Shown: positions 1 through 6,281 of the stretch, piece by piece
How the letters are laid out: every line of letters begins with the position of its first letter
How positions within the stretch are numbered: position 1 is the first letter of the stretch
Source: CAKRJP01 sp963634745
GTDB taxonomy: Bacteria > Bacillota > Clostridia > Lachnospirales > Lachnospiraceae
NCBI GenBank assembly: GCA_963634745.1
Contig: CAVHCX010000004.1
Span: forward strand, 1 to 64,000
Direction of reading: 5' to 3'
DNA: 64,000 nucleotides
Notes under the pieces: generated by a model
Seen by the model: only the letters and a program-made list of their open reading frames with translations
Database searches by the model: none
What the model was told of the DNA's origin: nothing
Position numbers and translations under genes: made by a program

Positions 1-26
1 GTTGTTGTTGTTGTTGTTGTTGTTGT
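1..26. repeat. GTT trinucleotide microsatellite
   Basis: Eight perfect GTT units followed by TG-rich low-complexity sequence (TGTGTCTGTGTCTG) up to about position 50. It sits exactly at the window edge, so it could be part of a longer array or an assembly end; the window cannot decide. Confidence 0.9.
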
Positions 27-122
27 GTTTTGTGTCTGTGTCTGTGTCTTCTTAGTATATTATATATAATATTTCTAGTTATATAGACCGTGTGTGTTAT
101 ATGTGCGTATATGCGAAAGGTA

Positions 123-161
123 TCGGAGACTAACAACTCCTCCGGAGATTGTTGTCTCCGA
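123..161. other. Long imperfect hairpin
   Basis: TCGGAGAC at 123-130 pairs with GTCTCCGA at 154-161, and inside it AACAA/TTGTT and CTCC/GGAG also pair, giving an almost continuous cruciform-type hairpin. On the plus strand a T-rich stretch follows about ten bases later, too far for a typical intrinsic terminator. Role unknown. Confidence 0.6.
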
Positions 162-214
162 AGATATATTCTTTTTTAGTGTTTTATAGTGTAAGTGCTA
201 CGCAGTACTCTAGG

Positions 215-269
215 TTTTGTTTCTTTTCTAAAGAAAGAGGAATTTTGTTTCTTTTTCTAAAAGAAAGAG
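215..269. repeat. Tandem copies of a small hairpin-forming unit
   Basis: Two near-identical copies (215-239 and 243-269) of a unit of the form TTTTGTTTCTTTT-CTA-AAGAAAGAG lie back to back. Each copy is itself an inverted repeat (TTTCTTTT against AAGAAAG). No open frame covers them convincingly. Confidence 0.6.
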
Positions 270-337
270 TAAAGAAAGAAAATACCCTTCCCTTCTCTCT
301 TGAGAAAGAAGGTTTTTCCTCTTATCGGCCCCCCCTC

Positions 338-351
338 ACGCGTGCACGCGT
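338..351. repeat. Perfect 14-bp palindrome ACGCGTGCACGCGT
   Basis: The 14 bases equal their own reverse complement and alternate purine and pyrimidine. The core CACGCGTAC recurs in the alternating tract at 1805-1829, the only other such place I noticed, suggesting a shared site in the GC-rich left block. Confidence 0.6.
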
Positions 352-628
352 ACCTGTCCCTGGTTTCCCCCCCCGTCGCTTTTGCCGCCACTTTATGCCC
401 CCATGCCTGCCCTATGGCTGCCGCCCCAGAGTGGTTTCGTCCCAGCCCCCGGCAGTGCTGTGCGCGATTATGTATGCCAGCCTTACATGGGATATGCGTG
501 CCCGCCCTACACAATTTCCCGCCACCCCTTCTGGGCCCGGTCTTCTCCACGCTTTTATCCTTCTTTTTTGCCCACCCCCTGGCCCCACCTTTCCTTCCTG
601 TCCTCAGTCCCCAGACCCCCAGAGCCGT

Positions 629-657
629 AAAAAAAAGAAAACCGCCATGTCTGGCGG
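629..657 (-). terminator. Intrinsic terminator ending the leftmost minus-strand unit
   Basis: On the minus strand CCGCC-AGACAT-GGCGG (657-642) is followed by TTTTCTTTTTTTT (641-629). The plus strand also has CTCTTTTT after the stem, so it may work both ways. It is the first good terminator downstream of the genes at 1711-1166. Confidence 0.75.
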
Positions 658-756
658 CCTCTTTTTGGCTTGGCTTTCTGCCCTGCCTCTTGCTCTGTTT
701 TTCTGCTTTTCAGCGCCTGGGAACGCCCGGGTCCGTGTGCATGGACTATGTCCCTG

Positions 757-785
757 TATCGGTACAGTGTACCAATATCGGTACA
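757..785. repeat. Duplicated 10-mer TATCGGTACA with internal palindrome
   Basis: TATCGGTACA occurs at 757-766 and again at 776-785, and between them GGTAC-AGT-GTACC forms an inverted repeat. The arrangement looks like a protein-binding site or iteron pair in non-coding DNA, but only two copies are visible. Confidence 0.5.
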
Positions 786-1165
786 TGCCCCTACGCTTCC
801 CCGACAGCCCTTTTCCCCTTCAGCCCCCTCTCTCTTCTTTGGTTGGGAGGTCTTCTGGCCACGGTAACGTTTTTCCCTTTTCCTGTCCCGCACCGATGGC
901 GTCAATTACCCCTGTTTTTACGGGCCATTTTATTTTAAATTACAAGTTGTTTCTCTTCTATTTTGAATAAAATTTTTTTCGCTCTCTCCGCTTTTGCGGC
1001 ACCTCTCGGGGGGCTCTTCCTGTGCCGGCCGCTTATGTCAGCAGCTGACCGATCAGCCACCCCAGCCACCCCACGAGGGAAAAACCGCCTGCGACGAGCA
1101 GTGCGCTTCCGCATGCCTCCGCTACTCTCCTGAGCCGCCTTCTTGCCCCCGCTTCCCTATCCTTA

Positions 1166-1525
1166 TTATATATAGGGTCGCTTTAGGCCGGCGATCAAGT
1201 TGAGCATTGCCTGCTTTTCCTTTGCACAGGCCTTGAGATCGCTCTCGACTGCGTCCATTACCCGACGCCTGAATTCCCCAAAGTCACAGGCCACATAGGT
1301 GCGTGTGGACCCGTCATCCCAGGAGCGCGTCCTGCCCTGGAGCCCGGCCTGGAACACGGGTGTGTCCTCATGGTCGCCCTCGTGGCGGAAAAGCTCGCCC
1401 CATGCGATTGTCGAGTCCGTGCGCCCGCAGACGAAGTGGAGGTCGATTCCCTTTGCCGCGACAAGCGTGCCGTCTGCGTCAAAAGGCTCTTTTTCGTACA
1501 AATCGAATCCGATTTCCAGGCCCAT
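1166..1525 (-). CDS. Conserved phage protein, GC-rich paralogue of the gene at 5682-6269
   Basis: A 119-residue protein of unknown function. It starts MGLEIGFDLYEKEPFD and has the core CGRTDSTIAWGELF; both align directly with the longer protein at 5682-6269 (MGLDIGFDLYEKKPFD, CGRTNSTNSWGELF). It lacks the C-terminal coiled-coil part of that paralogue. AAGGAGG lies ahead of the ATG, and the gene follows 1529-1711 by three bases, in one unit from the promoter at 1761-1788. Its base composition is much richer in GC than that of its paralogue, so the two copies have had different histories. No catalytic motif is visible. Confidence 0.85.
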   Translation of the reverse strand: MGLEIGFDLYEKEPFDADGTLVAAKGIDLHFVCGRTDSTIAWGELFRHEGDHEDTPVFQAGLQGRTRSWDDGSTRTYVACDFGEFRRRVMDAVESDLKACAKEKQAMLNLIAGLKRPYI

Positions 1526-1528
1526 CGG

Positions 1529-1711
1529 TCATTCCTCCTTCGCGGTGCCCCAGGTTTTCTCGATCGCTTTGACGAGGGGCTGATCCTCAATGTAGTAAAG
1601 GTAATCGGGCATGGCGCCGCTGATGAGCTGCCCGAGTCTGAGCTCCGGGTGGCGCTTCCAGACTTCTGCGAGGCGTGCCAGAGTTTCATTGATCTTGCGT
1701 GAATCTTCCAT
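1529..1711 (-). CDS. Small hypothetical protein
   Basis: A 60-residue protein, charged and largely helical in appearance, with no domain I recognise. AAAGGAG lies ahead of the ATG, and it is the first gene of a two-gene unit starting at the promoter 1761-1788. The ribosome binding site, the promoter and its tight spacing to the next gene are the reasons for calling it. Confidence 0.75.
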   Translation of the reverse strand: MEDSRKINETLARLAEVWKRHPELRLGQLISGAMPDYLYYIEDQPLVKAIEKTWGTAKEE

Positions 1712-1760
1712 TTTCGGTCTCCTTTGCCCCTCGTGCCTGCCGGCTGTGGGGGCTAATAAT

Positions 1761-1788
1761 ATTATAGCGGAATCCGGCGGAAAGTCAA
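1761..1788 (-). promoter_or_regulatory. Promoter TTGACT-16-TATAAT
   Basis: The -35 TTGACT (1788-1783) and -10 TATAAT (1766-1761), with ATTATT following, are 16 bp apart. It serves the genes at 1711-1166. Confidence 0.85.
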
Positions 1789-1804
1789 CTCCCTCCGTCC
1801 TATA

Positions 1805-1829
1805 GCGCGCACGCGCACGCGTACACGCG
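1805..1829. repeat. 25-bp alternating purine-pyrimidine tract
   Basis: A GC/AC/GT alternating run lies between the end of the gene at 1855 and the promoter at 1788. It contains CGCG-TGTA-CGCG on the minus strand (a small hairpin) and shares CACGCGTAC with the palindrome at 338-351. Such tracts can adopt Z-DNA; that role is inference. Confidence 0.5.
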
Positions 1830-1854
1830 AGAGAGGCGGTTTCCGTGTGCCGTC

Positions 1855-2199
1855 CTAGTCCTGTTCCGGGCCATTGTCCCTGAAGGTGATGCGTACCGCC
1901 GAGTGGCCATAGGGGGATATGAGGATCTCCCTGTCGTGGCAGTTCTCGGGGATGCAGTCAAGGTAATTGTCGTGCACCGAGTAGAACTCATAGCCGTCGC
2001 TGCCGTCAAGGGAGAGAAGGAAGAAGTCTCCGCGGTAGACATGGGGGAGCGTCCTGAGGGTGAGGCGGAAGGGGGTGGGGGCAACGGCGGAGAAGGATGG
2101 GGACGAGAGGGTCGTCCCGCACTCAAGGCACATAAACTGGTCGGATGGGGCCGATACCGTCTCGCGGTAATGTGTGGCCCCGCATTTTGGGCATTTCAT
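1855..2199 (-). CDS. Small zinc-ribbon protein
   Basis: A 114-residue protein. The N-terminus has CPKC at residues 3-6 and a second CLEC pair about 20 residues later, a typical four-cysteine zinc ribbon. The rest is a beta-rich domain of unknown function. I chose the internal ATG at 2199 because it overlaps the stop of the upstream gene in an ATGA junction and places the zinc ribbon at the very start; a longer upstream extension in this frame is low-complexity. AAGGAGG lies 12 bases upstream. The ligand or target is unknown. Confidence 0.75.
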   Translation of the reverse strand: MKCPKCGATHYRETVSAPSDQFMCLECGTTLSSPSFSAVAPTPFRLTLRTLPHVYRGDFFLLSLDGSDGYEFYSVHDNYLDCIPENCHDREILISPYGHSAVRITFRDNGPEQD

Positions 2200-2429
2200 G
2201 AAATGTGTGTTCCTCCTTTTTGTCCTGGCAGGGAGTCCTCCTCGGACTCGACCCTGACAGTTCGTTTTTCGTAGACATAGCCGTAGCGGCGGCAGATGTC
2301 CTCTGCCATCCATTGTTCGGGCACGACGCAGACAAGCTGTGTGGGGCCGATGTCGGGGACGGGCGTGCCGATGCCGGCGTAGTAGCCGGAGAGGGGGCGG
2401 CGGATCTCGTAGTAGCACTCCGTCGTCAC
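2196..2429 (-). CDS. Hypothetical protein, GTG start
   Basis: A 77-residue protein with no recognised domain. It starts at a GTG that overlaps the upstream stop (GTGA), with GGAGG seven bases before it. Its stop overlaps the next ATG, so three genes (2917-1855) are translationally coupled. The C-terminal 25 residues are charged. Confidence 0.75.
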   Translation of the reverse strand: MTTECYYEIRRPLSGYYAGIGTPVPDIGPTQLVCVVPEQWMAEDICRRYGYVYEKRTVRVESEEDSLPGQKGGTHIS

Positions 2430-2917
2430 TGTGCGTCCTCCCCTGTCTCCGGGGGCTCGATGTCCGCGATCAGCTCTTCGATCTTCCTCAGGTCTTCGTC
2501 AGGGATCTCCCTGTACAGCCAGGCTGTGCCATATCGGTATCCATGGTCTTCGTAAAGTCCGGCCTCCTTAAGGGCTTCGCATGCCTCGCCGTAATCATAT
2601 CGGCTGTCCTTGAAATGCTCGCTGACGATCCTGTCTTGGGCCTCTGTGCCGGCATGCATCGAATTCAGATGATACAGCTTCCAAAGCCTGTGGATCTCCC
2701 TGAACTTTGCGGACTTGATATGCTTCGCCATTTCGTCCAGGTTCTGCCCGCCAGAGACAATGTCTGTGTGCCTGGCATTCCAGACATTCCCGCAGATGGC
2801 CAGCTCAGGGCCGTTCTCTGTGTCTCTCAATTCAATCTCGGCGTCGGCGGCGTTGATCTTCCGTCCGGTCCCGTAGAAGTCGATCTTGCCGAAGCTGACT
2901 GTCTTTCTCTTTGTCAT
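2426..2917 (-). CDS. Hypothetical protein
   Basis: A 163-residue charged protein with no family I recognise. The start at 2917 (MTKRKTVSFG) is preceded by AGGAGG with good spacing; the reading frame extends further upstream, but that extension has no ribosome binding site. It is coupled to 2429-2196 by a four-base overlap. GC-rich codon use matches its neighbours from 1166 to 3337. Confidence 0.75.
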   Translation of the reverse strand: MTKRKTVSFGKIDFYGTGRKINAADAEIELRDTENGPELAICGNVWNARHTDIVSGGQNLDEMAKHIKSAKFREIHRLWKLYHLNSMHAGTEAQDRIVSEHFKDSRYDYGEACEALKEAGLYEDHGYRYGTAWLYREIPDEDLRKIEELIADIEPPETGEDAQ

Positions 2918-3064
2918 ATATAAAGCCTCCTGTTTCTTTCCTGCCTGCCGTATAATGTTCCTAGGGCCTCTGCTTGCGGCCATGCCCCGGCCCCTCCCCG
3001 GCAGTCGGTTTCGGGAATGGGGCTTTTAAGGGTCTCTGGGGCGGAATCTCTGTCTTCCGTGTAT

Positions 3065-3337
3065 TCATGCCTCCGCGATGTCTTTGTGGGGCTCTGGGGG
3101 GCCGCAGTCGTCGTCTGACTCAATTTCCAGATAAGGGTCGCCGCCGAAGTAATCGCCTGGGCGGGTGAGGAGCGTAATTTTGGTCGGCATGGCCCGGAGG
3201 ACCATTCTGTCGAGAAGAGGGTATATCTCGCCTCGGAAGGAGCCGCCCTCCGGGCAGCCGCCGTGTTTCTGCTGATCATGGTGGATGATTATGTCGCTTG
3301 CCTCATCTAAGACGCAGATCAATTCTTTCAGTGTCAT
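3065..3337 (-). CDS. Conserved small protein, GC-rich paralogue of the gene at 4159-4383
   Basis: A 90-residue protein of unknown function. It begins MTLKELICVLDEASDIII and shares this N-terminus, a central LSDR/LLDR-x-MxxxMPT segment and a C-terminal GDPYLEIE/GNPYLEIE motif with the 74-residue protein at 4159-4383. It is first in the unit driven by the promoter at 3365-3392. Between its end and the gene at 2917 lie about 150 bases containing only a 35-codon frame that overlaps the stop in ATGA; I do not call that frame because its GGAGG is only one base from the ATG. Confidence 0.8.
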   Translation of the reverse strand: MTLKELICVLDEASDIIIHHDQQKHGGCPEGGSFRGEIYPLLDRMVLRAMPTKITLLTRPGDYFGGDPYLEIESDDDCGPPEPHKDIAEA

Positions 3338-3364
3338 TATGTCTGTTGACCTCTCTCTGTCAAT

Positions 3365-3392
3365 ATTATAAAGCAGGGGAGAGGGGCGTCAA
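3365..3392 (-). promoter_or_regulatory. Promoter TTGACG-16-TATAAT
   Basis: TTGACG (3392-3387) and TATAAT (3370-3365) with 16 bp between them, followed by ATTG. It drives the genes 3337-1855 and lies just past the tRNA terminator. Confidence 0.85.
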
Positions 3393-3403
3393 GCGATTCG
3401 GAT

Positions 3404-3437
3404 AAAAAAAGATGCCACAGACACGAGGCCGGGCATC
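3404..3437 (-). terminator. Terminator after the tRNA gene
   Basis: AAAAGATGCC pairs with GGCATCTTTT (a ten-base-pair stem once the flanking A and T runs are counted), followed on the minus strand by a seven-T run. It closes the one-gene tRNA unit. Confidence 0.8.
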
Positions 3438-3517
3438 TTTTCATAGGAGGATCCGCTATAAGCGTTCTTGGCGGACAGAGAATTGAGACTGCTCCGCCGC
3501 CACAATGATTTGTTTGA

Positions 3518-3592
3518 TGGAGCGGCAGACGGGAATCGAACCCGCGTCATCAGCTTGGGAAGCTGAGGTACTGACCACTGTACGACTGCCGC
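3518..3592 (-). tRNA. tRNA-Gly (anticodon CCC)
   Basis: A full cloverleaf can be drawn: acceptor GCGGCAG/CTGCCGC, D stem GTAC/GTAC, anticodon stem TCAGC/GCTGA with loop TTCCCAA (anticodon CCC, reading GGG), a four-base variable loop and T arm GCGGG-TTCGATT-CCCGT. Discriminator U73 fits bacterial tRNA-Gly. The CCA end is encoded (3520-3518). It has its own promoter (3640-3668) and terminator (3404-3437). It is the only tRNA I find in the window. Confidence 0.95.
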
Positions 3593-3639
3593 AGGAGGGG
3601 AAGGCTTTTGGGTGGGGCCTCCCATCTGTCTGCAATAGT

Positions 3640-3668
3640 ATTATAAGGGAAAGCGTGGGGGGAGTCAA
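3640..3668 (-). promoter_or_regulatory. Promoter TTGACT-17-TATAAT for the tRNA
   Basis: TTGACT (3668-3663) and TATAAT (3645-3640), 17 bp spacer, about 45 bases ahead of the tRNA-Gly. Confidence 0.85.
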
Positions 3669-3680
3669 GTGAGAGGTGCC

Positions 3681-3872
3681 TTAATCATTTAGAACTTTCA
3701 TCAACAGCTCTGCCTCATAATTGGCGCAGATCAGTTCACATACGCCACCGCATCCGTCTTCGAGAAACACTCTTGCCTCACCGGCTGTATGAGCGTCCTC
3801 TTTCGCCTTTACCGAGATCCATCTTCTCAGAATCTCAATTGCCTCAAGTCTTTTGTCTACACTTTGTTCCAT
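3681..3872 (-). CDS. Small hypothetical protein
   Basis: A 63-residue, mainly helical protein of unknown function, last in the unit that begins at the promoter 4961-4988. GGAGG with good spacing precedes the ATG, and it starts four bases after the stop of 4154-3876. Confidence 0.75.
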   Translation of the reverse strand: MEQSVDKRLEAIEILRRWISVKAKEDAHTAGEARVFLEDGCGGVCELICANYEAELLMKVLND

Positions 3873-3875
3873 GGC

Positions 3876-4154
3876 TTAATCCTCCAAATCCAAGTCTTCC
3901 AACAACTTATTCTTTATCTTGAGAGTAATCATATCAACAAGTTTCCTCAAAGCGGATTCCAGCCTCTCAACATCAGTCAAATCAGATTCGTCATAGATAA
4001 TGTAATCTGAGTACGAACCGTCACCATACTGACTGAATTGCATCCATAGTTCATTTTCACCCTTCGAATACTGAATAGTGATTTCATAATGAAGGCCACT
4101 TATGGTGTAGGCCATATAATCCTTAAGAGTGCCTATAAGTTTCTTTTTATCCAT
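3876..4154 (-). CDS. Small acidic hypothetical protein
   Basis: A 92-residue acidic protein ending in an Asp/Glu-rich tail. The start at 4154 (MDKKKLIG) is preceded by GGAG; an upstream TTG in frame would overlap the preceding gene and lacks a binding site. No family recognised. Confidence 0.7.
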   Translation of the reverse strand: MDKKKLIGTLKDYMAYTISGLHYEITIQYSKGENELWMQFSQYGDGSYSDYIIYDESDLTDVERLESALRKLVDMITLKIKNKLLEDLDLED

Positions 4155-4158
4155 AATC

Positions 4159-4383
4159 TTAATCTCCGAGCTCAATCTCTAAATAAGGGTTTCCATCGAA
4201 ATAGACTTCCCTGTGCCAAGGTGTTCTGGTAGGCATTATCCTCATCACTTTTCTGTCTGATAAAGGTTTAATTTCTTCCGTGAAATCCATATCTTCCAAA
4301 CAGCCTTTATAATTTGCCTTTTTATAATAGATGACTATGTCGCTTGCCTTGTCTAGGATGCAAAATAAATCATTTAATGTCAT
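4159..4383 (-). CDS. Conserved small protein, paralogue of 3065-3337
   Basis: A 74-residue protein beginning MTLNDLFCILDKASDIVI, clearly homologous to the GC-rich 90-residue protein at 3065-3337, including the C-terminal NPYLEIE motif. AGGAGG precedes the ATG. Function unknown. This AT-rich copy sits in the same relative place, second in a small-gene unit. Confidence 0.8.
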   Translation of the reverse strand: MTLNDLFCILDKASDIVIYYKKANYKGCLEDMDFTEEIKPLSDRKVMRIMPTRTPWHREVYFDGNPYLEIELGD

Positions 4384-4395
4384 TGGCTTAGCCTC

Positions 4396-4680
4396 CTATA
4401 ATCCGAAATACTGCAAGGAAGGATCGTCTCTGTCATCTCTTTCATCTCTTTCATCTCTTTCCTTTACTCTTATGAAAGTCACACCGTTGATGACTATTAT
4501 TGCAAGACCTGTATAGTTCATATTGCCGTCTAACGTGATTTCAATTCCATTGTCTTTGAGAACGATCTTGTCACAGTCGATGACAAGTTTGTCTGTTTGT
4601 TTTTGCGGAATGATTGCTGCGGAATTTGTTGCAGTCATATTGTCAGGCTGCTTGTCTGTAAGCGGATGCTCCTGATTCAT
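4396..4680 (-). CDS. Hypothetical protein with a charged RDE repeat
   Basis: A 94-residue protein. The start at 4680 (MNQEHPL) has AAGGAGG eight bases upstream; a longer frame begins at 4719 without a site. Its middle is hydrophobic and beta-like, and near the C-terminus it carries a run of ERD/DRD triplets encoded by 9-bp DNA repeats (4425-4460). It is the first gene after the structured leader at 4720-4959. Confidence 0.7.
   Translation of the reverse strand: MNQEHPLTDKQPDNMTATNSAAIIPQKQTDKLVIDCDKIVLKDNGIEITLDGNMNYTGLAIIVINGVTFIRVKERDERDERDDRDDPSLQYFGL
4425..4460. repeat. 9-bp tandem repeat (CATCTCTTT)
   Basis: Three perfect CATCTCTTT units (4434-4460) and one degenerate unit (4425-4433) encode the Glu-Arg-Asp repeat of the 4680-4396 protein. 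As an in-frame microsatellite it could change the repeat number by slippage without shifting the frame. Confidence 0.85.
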
Positions 4681-4719
4681 GTTTCGGCCCTCCTTTTTGT
4701 GTGTGCCGAGATTATTCAT

Positions 4720-4959
4720 TTGTCAAGCTTTTTGGCAAAACGGGGCGGAGCGCGGCTTTTGCCGTATTTTGACAACGGCATTATCACCCTTGGATGGCCG
4801 AATATGGCCCGTGTCCACCCCCGTCTGGTTTGATAGGTTTTCCTTCCTTTCGTGAGTGGCTTTTCACCCTCCTGTGACTTTTGAAGTCATTATGCGGCAG
4901 ACACACGGGCGGTGTGTCGTGCTTTTACGCAGTAGCCGAGGCAGACCGCGTACGATATA
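4720..4959 (-). ncRNA. Structured leader or small RNA region
   Basis: About 240 bases lie between a strong promoter and the first gene, with several stem-loops on the minus strand: ACACAC/GTGTGT (4901-4917), TGACTT/AAGTCA (4875-4889), TACGC/GCGTA near 4925-4952, and a long GGCAAAA/TTTTGCC stem (4734-4763). No T run follows the last stem, so it may be a 5-prime leader controlling the genes 4680-3681 and not a separate RNA. Two tiny basic frames of 21 and 27 codons exist, but their binding sites are poor. I do not recognise the family. Confidence 0.45.
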
Positions 4960-4960
4960 C

Positions 4961-4988
4961 ATTATAATGAATTCTTTTGAGATGTCAA
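4961..4988 (-). promoter_or_regulatory. Promoter TTGACA-16-TATAAT
   Basis: A perfect consensus -35 TTGACA (4988-4983) and -10 TATAAT (4966-4961), 16 bp apart. It drives the structured region 4959-4720 and the genes 4680-3681. Confidence 0.9.
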
Positions 4989-5010
4989 GTGTGCACCCAT
5001 GCCGTTAAAT

Positions 5011-5463
5011 CTAAATGCCTAGCTCATCAGCACAGTATTCATGATTAAGCTGCAAGCCTTTGAAACCGTCCTTTGCAATGTTTACTGTAAACGGCTCGTT
5101 CTTGCTGAGACTTGTGGGGTATGGCCAAACGACTAGGTAATGCACGGGGTTATAGTCTTTCATGCCTTCCTTTTTCGTTATAGAATAAATTGTAATGGAA
5201 TGATCAGCCGCAAATTCTTTTAGGACGCGCAGTTCATCATCAGCAAGCGGACATTTGTCGCCACAGGGTCCACTATCCTTGTTTTTCTGTGATCGTAAAT
5301 AAGTCCATAGGGCCGCGCTAATTCGATCGTTTGCGCGAGCCAATCTTTTCATTACACAGATAAACCAGATAATAAGGGCAATTCCGATAAATAAACCAAC
5401 AAAGAAACTAACTACACAGAGTGTGTTACGGGCGTCAGTGCTCATCAATATAGTCCCAGTCAT
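5011..5463 (-). CDS. Membrane-anchored hypothetical protein
   Basis: A 150-residue protein with one strongly hydrophobic segment at about residues 15-38 (SFFVGLFIGIALIIWFICV) followed by Lys/Arg, so the soluble C-terminal domain should face the cytoplasm. A CxxxC pair (CGDKC) lies in the middle. AAGGAGG precedes the ATG. It is last in the phoH unit and directly follows another small membrane protein. Confidence 0.75.
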   Translation of the reverse strand: MTGTILMSTDARNTLCVVSFFVGLFIGIALIIWFICVMKRLARANDRISAALWTYLRSQKNKDSGPCGDKCPLADDELRVLKEFAADHSITIYSITKKEGMKDYNPVHYLVVWPYPTSLSKNEPFTVNIAKDGFKGLQLNHEYCADELGI

Positions 5464-5480
5464 AATTTATGATAACCTCC

Positions 5481-5663
5481 TTATCTCATACCATCAACCA
5501 CGACGGCGACAACAAATAGAGGAATCACCCAGAAGAGAACAATAAAGGGAAACAAGATTAGGGGGTCCAGTGAGAACCACCAAAAGACGAAGACCAAGAT
5601 AATCTCCAACACAAGTGCGACAAATCCAAAAACTAATGCTGCCTCATTCTCATTCTTTTTCAT
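5481..5663 (-). CDS. Small two-helix membrane protein
   Basis: A 60-residue protein made of a short charged N-terminus (MKKNENE) and two hydrophobic helices. The start at 5663 is seven bases after GGAG; the ATG at 5669 is too close to the site. It lies between the 5682 gene and the anchored protein at 5463-5011, so the two membrane proteins may act together. Holin-like size and topology are noted, but no endolysin is adjacent. Confidence 0.7.
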   Translation of the reverse strand: MKKNENEAALVFGFVALVLEIILVFVFWWFSLDPLILFPFIVLFWVIPLFVVAVVVDGMR

Positions 5664-5681
5664 GATCATTCTCCCTTTGGC

Positions 5682-6269
5682 TTAAAAGCTGAATACCGGA
5701 ATAACGTAGTATTTGTCTTCTTTGACATATCTCTCCATGTCGGCCAGCAACTCTCTTACCGCGATGGCATGATTGTACTCATAATCATTGTCTTCGAAAT
5801 CTGCCAAATCTTCCTGTAGATTATGGATATTTTCTGTGTAGTCGCTAATGTCTTCGCCCCAGCGGTCAAACGCATAGCTATTTTCTTCGGTACAGGTTTT
5901 CTGTAATTCGCGCAATTCCGAAATCTTCTCTCGTAATTCATTAATTCGTCTACGCATAGTCTGCTTGGTCGCATGACATTCGGCAAGATCATCGTCGACC
6001 GAAGACATTACAGCGGATTTGAAATTCTCAAATTCCGTAAATACATATTTTTCAGTGAAAGAGTCAAATGTGTGAGACTTTCCATCGAGTTCCTTCTGAA
6101 ACACAGGCACTTCGGTGTCATCTCCGCCGAATTTAAACAGCTCGCCCCAAGAATTCGTCGAATTTGTACGTCCGCAGACCCAAGGCGTCGTAAGGCCGGA
6201 GGGGACAAACTCCCCTTTTTCGTCAAACGGTTTCTTTTCGTAAAGATCAAAACCAATGTCTAATCCCAT
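5682..6269 (-). CDS. Conserved phage protein with C-terminal coiled coil
   Basis: A 195-residue protein. The first 100 residues match the GC-rich protein at 1166-1525 (MGLDIGFDLYEKKPFD, CGRTNSTNSWGELF). Residues about 105-165 are rich in Glu, Leu and Arg in heptad-like order and should form a coiled coil, absent from the paralogue. AAAGGAG precedes the ATG. Function unknown. Confidence 0.8.
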   Translation of the reverse strand: MGLDIGFDLYEKKPFDEKGEFVPSGLTTPWVCGRTNSTNSWGELFKFGGDDTEVPVFQKELDGKSHTFDSFTEKYVFTEFENFKSAVMSSVDDDLAECHATKQTMRRRINELREKISELRELQKTCTEENSYAFDRWGEDISDYTENIHNLQEDLADFEDNDYEYNHAIAVRELLADMERYVKEDKYYVIPVFSF

Positions 6270-6281
6270 AATAGTTCTCCT

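Larger units (their letters stand above)
1..1165. other. Left-end region without a convincing gene
   Basis: This stretch opens with a GTT microsatellite and becomes GC-rich and strongly pyrimidine-biased on the plus strand from about 320 to 960, with several C runs. Open frames exist on both strands, but their translations are low-complexity (Pro/Arg/Ser-rich), lack ribosome binding sites and resemble no family I know. Structured elements listed separately are a hairpin (123-161), tandem hairpin repeats (215-269), a perfect palindrome (338-351), a terminator (629-657) and a duplicated 10-mer (757-785). A 59-codon arginine-rich minus frame starting just downstream of the 1166-1525 gene has a poorly spaced GGAGG and is not called. 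Confidence 0.6.

Noticed and set aside
149..970. A 273-codon plus-strand open frame (and several overlapping frames on both strands)
   Set aside because: The translation is low-complexity, rich in Pro, Phe and Ser from C and T runs, has no ribosome site and opposes every other gene; the terminator at 629-657 lies inside it.
1020..1160. Short minus-strand frames after the 1166 gene: one Arg-rich of 59 codons, one ending in a membrane-like hydrophobic stretch
   Set aside because: The first has GGAGG only one base from the ATG; the second has no start codon. Neither can be supported.
4425..4460. CRISPR-like array
   Set aside because: The units are 9 bp, directly adjacent without spacers, and lie in a coding frame.
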